Part shown: in pieces, positions 1 through 8,699 of the stretch
How the letters are laid out: the number at the start of each line of letters is the position of its first letter
Position numbering within the stretch: the first letter of the stretch is position 1
Notes under the pieces: model-generated
Seen by the model: the letters and a program-made list of their open reading frames with translations, nothing else
What the model was told of the DNA's origin: nothing
Database searches by the model: none
Position numbers and translations under genes: made by a program
DNA from: an uncultured Oscillospiraceae bacterium
GTDB lineage: Bacteria; Bacillota; Clostridia; Oscillospirales; Oscillospiraceae
Length of the DNA stretch: 64,000 bases
Assembly: GCA_947632005.1 (NCBI GenBank)
Contig: CANRNU010000011.1
Coordinates: 1-64,000 of the forward strand
Direction: 5' to 3'

Positions 1-2189
1 GCCCCGCTGGCCAGAGTGTTGGCCCCGGCGGAGAGCTGCCCGGCCCCCGAGGCCGCGTTCCCGGCCCCCGATGCCAGGGAACCCGCGCCGGATGAGAGCT
101 GGCCTACGCCGCTCACCAGCGCCTGACTACTGCCGCTGAGCGTGTTCAGCCCCTTGATCAGCGCATCAAGATCGTTGCCGTCGTTGCCGGAGATGATGGT
201 GTCCACACCGGCGGAGAGTGCAAAAGCTCCTTCATAGATACCATACAGAGCGGGATCTTCCTGATGGCCGCTCTTGGCCCCGGCGGCGATTTGTTCTGCT
301 CCGGTGGAAATAGCTTCCGCCGCCTCATAGATGCTTGTGCCCTTTGTGCTCTTGGCGCCGACGGCGATGGTTTCCGCGCCGATCTTGATCTGGTTTGCAA
401 GAGCTGTGATGGTGTTCACTGCATCGGATGCACTATACTCTGCGGCTACGGCGCTGGGGGCGCCCGCATCCTCCAAGCCGCTCAGTTCAGTGCTCACTTC
501 GGTCAGAGACGCGCTTTCGTTGGTCAAAGTTGTATCATTCCCGCGGATCGTATCCACAGCCGCGCTGACGACCGCTTTCTGCTCCTCGCTGAGGCCGCTG
601 TCCTCTGCCAGCAGGGACTCAAGGGACGCCAGTGCACCCTCGTTGCTCTGAGAGGCTGCACTCAAGGATGTGGAGGCATCGTTTAGAGCGCTTATCGGCG
701 CTGTCATGTCCGGCACAGCGGCCGCAGAGGCAGAGATCGTGCCGGATGGAATGTCCTTAAGAGCGGTAAGGATCCCGTCCGCCGCCTCGTAGATACCATA
801 TAGAGCGGGGTTCTCCGTATGACCGCTCTTTGCGGCGGCAGCGATCTGTTCCGCACCAGCGGAAATGGCTTTCGCCGCCTCATAGACGCCAGGATGCTCC
901 GGGTCACCGCTCTTGGCGCCGGCGGCGATCTGCTCTGCTGCCGACATGAGCAGTTCCGCGCCGGGCTGGAACTGTTGCTCCAGAGCGGTCTTTAATGTAT
1001 TTGCGCCGGTGGCGAGCTGTTTGACGCCGCCTGGCAAATTCTGGACCTGGGACTCCAGGGTATCCAGTCCGCTGACCAGAGTATATGCGCCGCTCTTCAG
1101 GTCATTCAGGCCGGCGCCAAGCGTGCCCATGTTGGAGGCGATGGCATCCGCACCGCTGGACAGCCCATCGGCCCCGCCGGAGAGGGCGTTTGCCCCGCTG
1201 GAAAGTTCCAGAGTACCGTCATAGAGCTCGGAAGAGCCGCTCACCAGCTGGGTGGAGGCGTCTGTCAACTCGTCTATGGCGTCCCCCAGCTCGTCAAAGC
1301 TGTCTACGTTGTCCAGGTCGATATCATTCAGCAGAGAGTTTTCCGCGATGGTCAACGTGGTGAGCAGGGAGAAGTCTGTCACATCCGCTGAGACGGTGAC
1401 TGTCTCGGGGATATCTACGCCCAGCTGCTCCCCGTCGGGACCTTCTATGTCGTCCAGGCCCAGGCTTTCCCGCAGACCAGGCAGGGCCAGGCCTGCCACC
1501 ACCATCTGCTCGCCCAGGTTGATGATCCGGCCATTGGTGACCTGGACATTGGCGGCTTTGGCGCTGTCCAGCACAGCACACGAGATCACCGCAAAGGGTT
1601 GGTACATGGCGGCTGGCTCATCATCCACGAGCTTGAAGGTCCGGGTGTCGTTTTCATAGGTGAAGGTCATGACCAAGTGACCCGAGGCGCCGGCCAGAGC
1701 CTCCGGGGACACGGGCTTTCCGTCCAGGGTGTAGGCGATGTGGACCGAAATGGGCGGCGCTTCGTCGGAATCTCCCTGGTAATAGATATCGTTCCCGTTG
1801 GCGGCCCAGACAAGGTCGCCCGTCTCGTCCACCGTGTAGGTCTCGTCGCCCTTGGTGTTCTGGATGTCCTCCAGGGCCGCCCGGTCCGTGATGGTGGCCG
1901 CCTCATCCGGGTTCTTGAGCCAGACGCTGGAGATCTGGCGGGTGGGGGTGCCGCTGGCGTCGGCGATCACGTAGACCGTTTCCTCCCGGCCTTCCTCCGC
2001 GCCGCGAGAACGGGTCGCGCCGGAGACAGCTGCCGGGACGGGAGTCGTCGGAGATGGGGTGTCCGTCTGCATATCGCCGCTGGCAGGCCGGGCGGCGTTC
2101 CCGTTTGTCACGCCGCCGGTGAGGAAGCAGCACGCCATCACCGAGAGGATGAGCGCAAAGGAGAGCAGCCGTTCCAGTTTTCTGTTCAT
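1..2189 (-). CDS. Secreted X-X-X-Leu-X-X-Gly heptad-repeat protein (YhgE/Pip-like), C-terminus cut by window edge
   Basis: The frame is open from an ATG at 2189 to the window edge, so the C-terminus is missing. A GGAGG Shine-Dalgarno sits 7 bases upstream. Residues 1 to about 32 look like a signal peptide or membrane anchor. A globular N-terminal region of about 290 residues follows, then a long region rich in repeats such as LSSGANALSGGADGL, the heptad pattern found in YhgE/Pip-type membrane proteins. Two nearly identical blocks (GAEQIAAGAKSG...YGIYE) suggest internal duplication. Its start overlaps the stop of the MMPL exporter gene by 4 bases (ATGA), so the two are probably translated together. 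The inferred role is an extracytoplasmic partner of that exporter; the substrate is unknown. Confidence 0.8.
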   Translation of the reverse strand, partial: MNRKLERLLSFALILSVMACCFLTGGVTNGNAARPASGDMQTDTPSPTTPVPAAVSGATRSRGAEEGREETVYVIADASGTPTRQISSVWLKNPDEAATITDRAALEDIQNTKGDETYTVDETGDLVWAANGNDIYYQGDSDEAPPISVHIAYTLDGKPVSPEALAGASGHLVMTFTYENDTRTFKLVDDEPAAMYQPFAVISCAVLDSAKAANVQVTNGRIINLGEQMVVAGLALPGLRESLGLDDIEGPDGEQLGVDIPETVTVSADVTDFSLLTTLTIAENSLLNDIDLDNVDSFDELGDAIDELTDASTQLVSGSSELYDGTLELSSGANALSGGADGLSSGADAIASNMGTLGAGLNDLKSGAYTLVSGLDTLESQVQNLPGGVKQLATGANTLKTALEQQFQPGAELLMSAAEQIAAGAKSGDPEHPGVYEAAKAISAGAEQIAAAAKSGHTENPALYGIYEAADGILTALKDIPSGTISASAAAVPDMTAPISALNDASTSLSAASQSNEGALASLESLLAEDSGLSEEQKAVVSAAVDTIRGNDTTLTNESASLTEVSTELSGLEDAGAPSAVAAEYSASDAVNTITALANQIKIGAETIAVGAKSTKGTSIYEAAEAISTGAEQIAAGAKSGHQEDPALYGIYEGAFALSAGVDTIISGNDGNDLDALIKGLNTLSGSSQALVSGVGQLSSGAGSLASGAGNAASGAGQLSAGANTLASG

Positions 2190-4264
2190 TGTGATACCTC
2201 CGTTTTTATGGGATGCTTTCCCCAACTTGTTTTTTGGATGAGCCCGTCAAAGGCCACCAGCAGCGACGGCAGCAGAAGCAGGACGATCGCCATGCTGATG
2301 AGCGCGCCCCGGGCCATGAGCGTACACAGCGCACCGATCAGGTCCACGTCGGAATAGAGCCCCACGCCGATGGTGGCGGCGAAAAAGCCCAGCGCGCTGG
2401 TCAGCACCGAGTGGCTCGAAGCGGACAGGGCCGCGGTGACGGCCTGGATCTTGTCCTGGCCGCTGGCCCGCTCCGTCTGGTACCGGTTCGTCATCAGAAT
2501 GGCGTAGTCCACCGTGGCGCCCAGTTGGATGGTGCCGATGACGATGGAGGCGATGAAGGGCAGCGTCGTGCCGGTAAAATAGGAAATACCCATGTTGATA
2601 TAGATAGCCAGTTCGATGACCAGCACCAGGATGAAGGGCAGAGAGACGCTTTTCAGCACCAGCAGGATCAGAAGGAAGATGGCGCCGATGGAGACGGCGC
2701 TGACCACCTGGAAATCCCGGTCGGTGATGGTGATGAGGTCCCGGGTGCAGGGGGCCTCGCCGATGAGCATGCCGGAGGGATCGTACCGTTTCAGGATGGC
2801 CTCCAGCGTGCCGATCTGCTCATTGACCTCGTCACTGGCCACGGGGTACTCCGAGCTGATGAGCATCAGCTGCCGTCCGCCGGTGGAGAGCATGTCCGTG
2901 ATCTCCTCCGGCAGGAAGTCCTTCGGGATCGTGGAGCCCACAAGACTGTCGATGCCCAGGGCGAACTGGACCCCGTCCACCTGCTCCATCTCCTCCAGCA
3001 TAGCCTTGGCGTCCTTGGAGGGCAGATCGCTGTCGGCCAGGACCAGGTGGATGCAGCTCATGTCGAAGTCTTCTGCCAGCACCTGGTTTGCCTGTACCGA
3101 AGGCAGATAGTCCGGCAGGCTCTCGTCCAGCTTGTAGTATACGTTCACGCGGTCATTTCCGTAGACAGCCGGTATCCAGAGAAGCAGGAGCACCGCCAGC
3201 ACTCTGCGGTGCCGGATGACCGCGGAGGCAAACTTATCCCCGTTGATGGTAAGGGGACGGTGGCGGGTCCGCTGGATGGCCCGGTCAAAGGTGAGGATGA
3301 GGGCGGGCAGGATGGTGACGCAGCTTATAACGCCGAACACCACGCCCTTGACCATCACGATGCCCAGGTCCAGTCCCAGTGTGAAGGTCATGAAGCACAG
3401 GGCCACAAAGCCCGCGATGGTGGTCAGGGACGAGCCCATGACGGAGGTGACGGTGTTCATGATGGCGTGGGCCATCGCCTCGGTCTTGTCCGGATAGAGC
3501 GCCCGCTGCTCATAGTAGCAGTTCCAAAGGAAGATGGAGTAATCCATGGTCACGCCCAGCTGCAGCACGGCGGCCAGGGACATGGTGATAAAGGAGATGC
3601 TGCCCCGGAACACGTTGGTGCCCAGGTTGTAGACGATGGCCATGCCGATGTTCAGCATGAACAGCACCGGGGCCATCCAGGAGTCCATGGTCACCGCCAG
3701 CACCAGGCAGGAAAGGACCACGGCGATGGACACATACCAGAAAAGCTCCTGCTCCACCAACTGCTTCGTGTCGGTGACGATGCTGGACATACTGCTCAAA
3801 AAGCACTGCTCGCCCGCCAGCGTGCGCAGCGCCACAATGGCGTCCATGGTCTCGTCGGCGGAGGTGGAGGTGTCGAAGAAGATGGCCATGAGCGTGCCGT
3901 TATCCGAGTGAAAGGCGTCATAGATGTCCTTCGGCAGGAATTCCTGGGGGATGGAGTCGTCCACAAAGCTGTCGTACCAGATCACATCCGCCACATGATC
4001 CACCTGCTCCATGCGCTCTTTGAGCTCCGCGGCCTCATGGTCCGTCAGACCGTCGGCCACGAACAGAGCATAGGCCCCCTTGCCGAAATCCTGCAGCAGG
4101 ATATCCTGCCCCTGCATGGTCTCGATGTCGTCCGGCAGATAATAGAGGATGTCGTAATTGACACGTGTATTCACATAGCCCCAGCCCGCCGGGATCAGCA
4201 GCAGAACGCTGACGATCAGGATCGGGATGCGCCACCGGACGATCTTCCTGCATATCCTTTCCAT
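2186..4264 (-). CDS. MMPL-family RND transporter
   Basis: The product is 692 aa with the layout of MMPL/YdfJ-type exporters: one N-terminal membrane helix (residues about 12-30), an extracytoplasmic loop, a block of about five helices (about 175-330), then the same pattern repeated (helix near 355, loop, helices from about 520). The two halves look like an internal duplication. Proteins of this family use the proton gradient to export lipids or drugs. It is the first gene of a two-gene unit with the heptad-repeat protein and is divergent from a TetR regulator 107 bp away, the usual arrangement for an inducible efflux system. The substrate cannot be read from the sequence. Confidence 0.9.
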   Translation of the reverse strand: MERICRKIVRWRIPILIVSVLLLIPAGWGYVNTRVNYDILYYLPDDIETMQGQDILLQDFGKGAYALFVADGLTDHEAAELKERMEQVDHVADVIWYDSFVDDSIPQEFLPKDIYDAFHSDNGTLMAIFFDTSTSADETMDAIVALRTLAGEQCFLSSMSSIVTDTKQLVEQELFWYVSIAVVLSCLVLAVTMDSWMAPVLFMLNIGMAIVYNLGTNVFRGSISFITMSLAAVLQLGVTMDYSIFLWNCYYEQRALYPDKTEAMAHAIMNTVTSVMGSSLTTIAGFVALCFMTFTLGLDLGIVMVKGVVFGVISCVTILPALILTFDRAIQRTRHRPLTINGDKFASAVIRHRRVLAVLLLLWIPAVYGNDRVNVYYKLDESLPDYLPSVQANQVLAEDFDMSCIHLVLADSDLPSKDAKAMLEEMEQVDGVQFALGIDSLVGSTIPKDFLPEEITDMLSTGGRQLMLISSEYPVASDEVNEQIGTLEAILKRYDPSGMLIGEAPCTRDLITITDRDFQVVSAVSIGAIFLLILLVLKSVSLPFILVLVIELAIYINMGISYFTGTTLPFIASIVIGTIQLGATVDYAILMTNRYQTERASGQDKIQAVTAALSASSHSVLTSALGFFAATIGVGLYSDVDLIGALCTLMARGALISMAIVLLLLPSLLVAFDGLIQKTSWGKHPIKTEVSQ

Positions 4265-4306
4265 GTGCTTACCTCTTGAAATGCTTTTTCACGTTGGATG
4301 CGTGCA

Positions 4307-4333
4307 TTGACTTTTTTGGGAAAATACTATAAT
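4307..4333 (+). promoter_or_regulatory. Candidate promoter of the tetR gene
   Basis: TTGACT at 4307-4312 and a perfect TATAAT at 4328-4333, separated by a rather short 15 bp. It lies in the 106-bp gap between the divergent exporter and tetR genes, where a TetR operator would also be expected. No clear palindrome was identified. Confidence 0.5.
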
Positions 4334-4370
4334 CTTTATATAGACCATTGAAGAAGAGGAACCTGACCCC

Positions 4371-4934
4371 ATGGCAAATCTCACCCGCAGCGCCATCAAG
4401 GCGGCGCTGTTAGATCTGTTGAACGACAGGCCCCTGTCTCAGATCACCGTGAAAGACATCGTCTCGGCGTGCGGCATCAACCGCAACACCTTCTATTACC
4501 ACTACCAGGGCATCCCGGAGCTCATAGAGGAGATCGTGGACGATGAGGCGGAGGCCATCATCCAAAGCCATCCCACGCTGGAGACGCTGGATGACTGCCT
4601 GAACGCCATTGTTCGGGCCGCGCTGGACAAGAGGCGGGCCATCCTGCACATCTATAACTCCGCCAGCCGGGACGTGTACGAGCAATATATGTGGAACGTG
4701 TGCGGCCATGTGGTCTGCGTCCATCTGAGCACAGTCCTGAACGGCCGGCGGCTGCCGGAGGATGACTGGGATGTCCTCCAGCGGTACTATACCTGCGTGG
4801 CCTTCGGGTGCGTCTCCTGGTGGCTGGCCTCCGGCATGAAAGACGACGTGCTGCCCGACGTGCATCGGATCACCGAACTGCAGTGGGATCATCTGGAACA
4901 GATGATAGCACGCTCTCTTGACCTGGAAAAATAG
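4371..4934 (+). CDS. TetR/AcrR-family transcriptional regulator
   Basis: The 187-aa product has an N-terminal TetR helix-turn-helix (residues about 8-55: ITVKDIVSACGINRNTFYYHY is the recognition region, ending in the family hallmark tyrosine-histidine-tyrosine). The C-terminal domain is all-helical and includes a tryptophan-rich stretch near residue 145 that could form the ligand pocket. It is divergent from the MMPL exporter operon, so the natural inference is local repression of that operon, relieved by the exported compound or a related one. An AGAGGA ribosome-binding site is located about 10 bases before the ATG. Confidence 0.88.
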   Translation: MANLTRSAIKAALLDLLNDRPLSQITVKDIVSACGINRNTFYYHYQGIPELIEEIVDDEAEAIIQSHPTLETLDDCLNAIVRAALDKRRAILHIYNSASRDVYEQYMWNVCGHVVCVHLSTVLNGRRLPEDDWDVLQRYYTCVAFGCVSWWLASGMKDDVLPDVHRITELQWDHLEQMIARSLDLEK

Positions 4935-4967
4935 GCAAACCCGGTCCTTTGCCCGAAAAATGGATAA

Positions 4968-5006
4968 ACCGGGCTCCATGTCTGGATATCAGACATGGAG
5001 CCCGGT
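4968..5006 (-). terminator. Intrinsic terminator of the cysteine desulfurase gene
   Basis: Perfect 17-bp inverted repeat (4968-4984 with 4990-5006) around a 5-base loop. On the minus strand it is followed by a T-rich stretch, so it fits the end of the reverse-strand cysteine desulfurase. It may also stop tetR transcription from the other side. Confidence 0.8.
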
Positions 5007-5025
5007 CAACAGATTTATATGGATA

Positions 5026-6153
5026 TCAGAGAGACTTATAGAGGGTGCCGCAGGCGCCGATGAGCCCCTGGCACAGTGCGTCGGCGTCAGCCTGGGCGGA
5101 GAAGCGGCCAAAGGATATCCGCACGGCCCCGTCGATGACCTTGGCGGGCAGCTCCATGGCCTCCAGCACATGGCTGCGGGCGCCCCGCTTGCAGGCAGAG
5201 CCTTTGGACACGCATATGCCCAGGCTGTCCAGGTAATTGAGAAGCACCTCGCTTCGGTACCCGGGCAGGGACAGGCACAGGATGTGGGGCGCGCCGCCGC
5301 CGAGCACCTGCATGTCCGGCAGGGCGGGAGAGAGGGTCCCGATGACCTGCTCCCGGAGCGCCGCCATACGCTCCCGGGCGCCGGCATCCGCCCGGTAGGC
5401 CCGGACGGCGGCGGCCAGGGCCAGGATGCCCGGCATGTTCTCCGTGCCGGAGCGGAAGCCGCCCTCCTGGCCGCCCCCCAGGACGAGGGGGGACAGCCGC
5501 AGTCCGGCGCGGACATACTGGGCGCCTATGCCCTTGGGGGCGTGTATCTTATGGCCGGAGACGGTGACGATGTCCGCTCCCAGGCTCTTGACAGAAAACG
5601 GCACCTTCATGTATCCTTGTATGGCATCCGTGTGCAGCAGGGCGGGACAGCCCGCGTCTTTGATGGCCCGGGCCACGGCGGGGATGTCGGTCACCGCGCC
5701 GGTCTCGTTGTTCACCAGCATGAGACTGACCAGCACCGTGTCCGGCCGCAGGGCCGCGGCCACGTCCTCCGGGGCCACGGCGCCGTCGGGGCCGGGGGCC
5801 AGGCGGGTGACCTCGTACCCCTGGGCCTGCATGGCGTCCAGGGTCCTGCGCACCGCGTCGTGCTCGGTGAGAGAGCTTATGATGTGCTTTCCCTTGTGGC
5901 GCATGAGGTGGCAGCCGCCGCGGATGGCCCAGTTGTCCCCCTCGGAGCCGCCGGAGGTGAAGAAGATCTCTTCCGGCCTGGCGCCCAGGCTCTCCGCCAC
6001 AGTCTGGCGGGCCGCTTTCAGCGCCTCCCGGGCGCTCCGTCCGGGGCCGTGGGTGGAGCTGGGATTGCCAAAGTGCTCAGTCATGGCCTCCAGAGCCGCC
6101 CGGGCTGCCTCGGGGCACACCTGTGTGGTGGCCGCATTGTCAAGATATACCAT
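5026..6153 (-). CDS. Cysteine desulfurase (NifS/IscS family, class V aminotransferase fold)
   Basis: The 375-aa PLP enzyme removes sulfur from cysteine as a protein-bound persulfide, for Fe-S cluster or thio-tRNA synthesis. Visible landmarks are the N-terminal YLDNAATT motif, the PLP-binding lysine in SGHKIH (K202), the conserved histidine in TEHDA (H98), and the catalytic cysteine in GSACKRG (C321). No IscU, ThiI or MnmA gene is adjacent, so the sulfur acceptor cannot be assigned. The gene is divergent from mtaB, an Fe-S radical-SAM enzyme, which may depend on its product. The start codon ATG is followed directly by the conserved VYLDNAATT. Confidence 0.93.
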   Translation of the reverse strand: MVYLDNAATTQVCPEAARAALEAMTEHFGNPSSTHGPGRSAREALKAARQTVAESLGARPEEIFFTSGGSEGDNWAIRGGCHLMRHKGKHIISSLTEHDAVRRTLDAMQAQGYEVTRLAPGPDGAVAPEDVAAALRPDTVLVSLMLVNNETGAVTDIPAVARAIKDAGCPALLHTDAIQGYMKVPFSVKSLGADIVTVSGHKIHAPKGIGAQYVRAGLRLSPLVLGGGQEGGFRSGTENMPGILALAAAVRAYRADAGARERMAALREQVIGTLSPALPDMQVLGGGAPHILCLSLPGYRSEVLLNYLDSLGICVSKGSACKRGARSHVLEAMELPAKVIDGAVRISFGRFSAQADADALCQGLIGACGTLYKSL

Positions 6154-6221
6154 ATAGAATCACCGACCCGATCATGTTACTCATATAATAATAAACCGGG
6201 GATGGGGAAAAGGCAAGGATT

Positions 6222-7490
6222 ATGAAGTACGCCGTATATACGCTGGGCTGCAAGGTGAATCAGTATGAGACCCAGGCGCTGGAGACCATGCTCCGGGCCC
6301 GGGGCTTTGAGCGTGCCGACCGGGACGCGGACGTGGCGATCGTGAACACCTGCGCCGTGACGGCGGAGAGCGGCCGCAAGTCCCGCCAGGCCATCCGGCG
6401 GCTCCGGGGGCTCAATCCCGGGGCTCTGACAGCGGTGTGCGGCTGCTTCTCCCAGCTGGAGCCGGAGGAGGCCGCCGCCCTGGGGGCGGACATCGTCTTC
6501 GGCAGCGGGGACAAGCGCGCCCTGGCGGACGCCATCGTAAAGGCCCTGCCGGCGCGGAACGTGGACGACCCCTTCCGGCGGCGGGTCTTTGAGCCGCTGC
6601 CTGCGGGGGCGGTGTCCGGCCGGACCCGGGCCATGCTGAAGATACAGGACGGGTGTGACAATTTCTGCACCTACTGCGTCATCCCCTATACCCGGGGCCG
6701 GGTCCGGTCCCTGCCCCTGGAGGACTGCGCTGCCCAGGGGGCGGGCCTTGCGGCGGAGGGGTTCCGGGAGATCGTGGTGACGGGCATCGAGATCGCCTCC
6801 TATGGCAAGGACCTGCCGGGAAAGCCGCAGCTGGCAGACGCGGTGGAGGCCGTCTCCCGGGCCGCGCCGGAGGCCCGCATCCGGCTGGGGTCCCTGGAGC
6901 CCACTGCCGTGACGGAGGAATTCTGCCGGCGCCTCGCGGCCCTGGGGAATGTCTGCCCCCATTTCCACCTGTCTCTGCAGTCCGGCTGTGACGACACCCT
7001 GCGCCGGATGAATCGGAAATATGACACCGCTGCGTTCCTCGCGGTATGCGAGCGGCTGCGGCGGCATTTTCCCGGCTGCGGGCTGACCGCGGACCTGATC
7101 TGCGGCTTTCCGGGGGAGACGGAGGAGGACTTTGAAACGACCCTTGGCTTTTTACAGACCTGCGGCTTTTTCTTTGTCCACGCCTTCCCATACTCCGTGC
7201 GGCCCGGGACGAAGGCGGCGGATATGCCGGGACAGCTGTCCCGGGCGGAGAAGGAGGACCGGGTCCGCCGGGCGGGGGAGGTCATCGGACAACTCCGCCG
7301 GGATTATCTGGAGAGCTGCGTGGGCAGGACCCTCTCCGTCCTGTTTGAAAACGACCATGCCGGCCACAGCGGCAATTACTGCCCTGTGCGCATCGGCGGC
7401 ACGGCCCGGCGCGGCGCGGTGGAAGATGTGTATATCACCGCGGCGGACGGGGACGGCCTTTTGGGAGAACTGACGAAAAGACCGGAATGA
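6222..7490 (+). CDS. mtaB: tRNA (N6-L-threonylcarbamoyladenosine(37)-C2)-methylthiotransferase MtaB
   Basis: This 422-aa radical-SAM methylthiotransferase adds a methylthio group to t6A37 of tRNAs reading ANN codons. The N-terminal UPF0004 domain carries cysteines at about 10, 44 and 73/75 for one [4Fe-4S] cluster. The radical-SAM motif DGCDNFCTYC has C144, C148 and C151, followed by IPYTRGRVRS, which is typical of MtaB rather than MiaB or RimO. A TRAM-like segment closes the protein. A possible -10 box, TATAAT at 6184-6189, lies just upstream, and the ribosome-binding site is a modest AAGG. Confidence 0.93.
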   Translation: MKYAVYTLGCKVNQYETQALETMLRARGFERADRDADVAIVNTCAVTAESGRKSRQAIRRLRGLNPGALTAVCGCFSQLEPEEAAALGADIVFGSGDKRALADAIVKALPARNVDDPFRRRVFEPLPAGAVSGRTRAMLKIQDGCDNFCTYCVIPYTRGRVRSLPLEDCAAQGAGLAAEGFREIVVTGIEIASYGKDLPGKPQLADAVEAVSRAAPEARIRLGSLEPTAVTEEFCRRLAALGNVCPHFHLSLQSGCDDTLRRMNRKYDTAAFLAVCERLRRHFPGCGLTADLICGFPGETEEDFETTLGFLQTCGFFFVHAFPYSVRPGTKAADMPGQLSRAEKEDRVRRAGEVIGQLRRDYLESCVGRTLSVLFENDHAGHSGNYCPVRIGGTARRGAVEDVYITAADGDGLLGELTKRPE

Positions 7491-7491
7491 T

Positions 7492-7519
7492 TTGATTTTC
7501 TAAAACAAAGTGCTATAAT
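7492..7519 (+). promoter_or_regulatory. Promoter of serC-serA
   Basis: TTGATT at 7492-7497 and TATAAT at 7514-7519 with 16-bp spacing, starting right after the mtaB stop codon. Confidence 0.7.
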
Positions 7520-7530
7520 GAATACCTGAT

Positions 7531-7556
7531 GGCGAAACGCCGCAAGGCGTTTCGCC
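7531..7556 (+). promoter_or_regulatory. Stable GNRA-type hairpin in the serC leader
   Basis: Perfect 11-bp stem (7531-7541 with 7546-7556) closed by a GCAA tetraloop, about 12 bases after the predicted -10 box and therefore near the 5' end of the serC mRNA. There is no T-tract after it, so it is not a terminator. It may protect the 5' end or take part in leader control. Confidence 0.55.
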
Positions 7557-7613
7557 GAGCCGCTTTGCGATGGTCATTATGATCGGAAAACATTCTGCAG
7601 CAGAGGTAGAGCC

Positions 7614-8699
7614 ATGAAAAGGGAAGAAGTATTCAACTTTTCGGCGGGACCGTCGGTCCTGCCCCAGGAGGCCCTGGAGCGGGCCGCTGAGGAGATTTTG
7701 AATTACAACGGCAGCGGCATGTCCGTCATGGAGATGAGCCACCGCAGCGCCTTTTTCCAGGAGATATTCGACAGCACTAAGGCCAAGCTCAAAGCCGCCC
7801 TGAACGTGCCGGATACCCACGAGATCCTGTTTTTGCAGGGAGGCGCGTCGGCGCAGTTCTCCATGGTGCCCCTGAACCTGATGGAGGGGGGCACGGCGGA
7901 TTATGCCGTCACCGGCAACTTCTCCAACATCGCCTGCAAGGAGGCCAAAAAGTACGGCACGGTCCACATCGCCGCCTCCTCCCAGGACGACAACTTCTCT
8001 TACATCCCGGCACAGGACCAGCTGGACCTGGCGCCGGAGGCCAAGTATTTCTATTACTGCTCCAATAACACCATCTACGGCACCGCCTGGCCCTATGTGC
8101 CCGAGACGAAGGCGCCCCTGGTGTGCGACATGAGCTCGGAGATACTGTCCAAGCCTGTGGACGTGTCCCGCTACGGCCTCATCCTGGCGGGGGCCCAGAA
8201 GAACATGGCCCCGGCGGGGGTGACCGTGGTCATCATTGACAAGAGCCTGGCGGGCCGGGAAGTGCCCTATACGCCCCTGATGATGAGCTATAAGACCATG
8301 ATCGAGAAGGACAGCATGTACAACACCCCGCCCTGCTGGTGCATCTATATGCTGGGCCTGACCCTGGACTGGCTGGAAAAGCAGGGGGGCGTGACCGGGA
8401 TGGAGGCCATCAAGCATGAAAAGGCCGCCGTCATCTATGACATCATCGACAACAGCCGCCTTTACAAGCCCTGCGCCCGGCCTGACAGCCGCAGCGACAT
8501 GAACGTGACCTTCCGCACCGGCGACGCCGACCTGGACGCGGCCTTTGCCAAGGAGGCCCAGGCCCGGGGGCTCATGAATCTGAAGGGCCATCGGAGCGTG
8601 GGCGGTCTGCGGGCCAGTCTCTACAACGCCCAGCCCATGGAGGGCGTGAAGGCACTGGCGGCGTTTATGAAGGAATTTGAGGTGAAGCACCATGTATGA
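7614..8699 (+). CDS. serC: Phosphoserine aminotransferase
   Basis: The 361-aa PLP enzyme converts 3-phosphohydroxypyruvate and glutamate to phosphoserine and 2-oxoglutarate, the second step of serine synthesis. Recognisable features are the N-terminal FNFSAGPSVLP, the HRS box around residue 43, the PLP-lysine region AGAQKNMAPAG near residue 195, and the C-terminal GHRSVGGLRASLYNA motif. Its stop overlaps the start of serA by 8 bp, so the two steps are co-translated. An AGAGGTAG ribosome-binding site precedes the ATG. Confidence 0.96.
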   Translation: MKREEVFNFSAGPSVLPQEALERAAEEILNYNGSGMSVMEMSHRSAFFQEIFDSTKAKLKAALNVPDTHEILFLQGGASAQFSMVPLNLMEGGTADYAVTGNFSNIACKEAKKYGTVHIAASSQDDNFSYIPAQDQLDLAPEAKYFYYCSNNTIYGTAWPYVPETKAPLVCDMSSEILSKPVDVSRYGLILAGAQKNMAPAGVTVVIIDKSLAGREVPYTPLMMSYKTMIEKDSMYNTPPCWCIYMLGLTLDWLEKQGGVTGMEAIKHEKAAVIYDIIDNSRLYKPCARPDSRSDMNVTFRTGDADLDAAFAKEAQARGLMNLKGHRSVGGLRASLYNAQPMEGVKALAAFMKEFEVKHHV

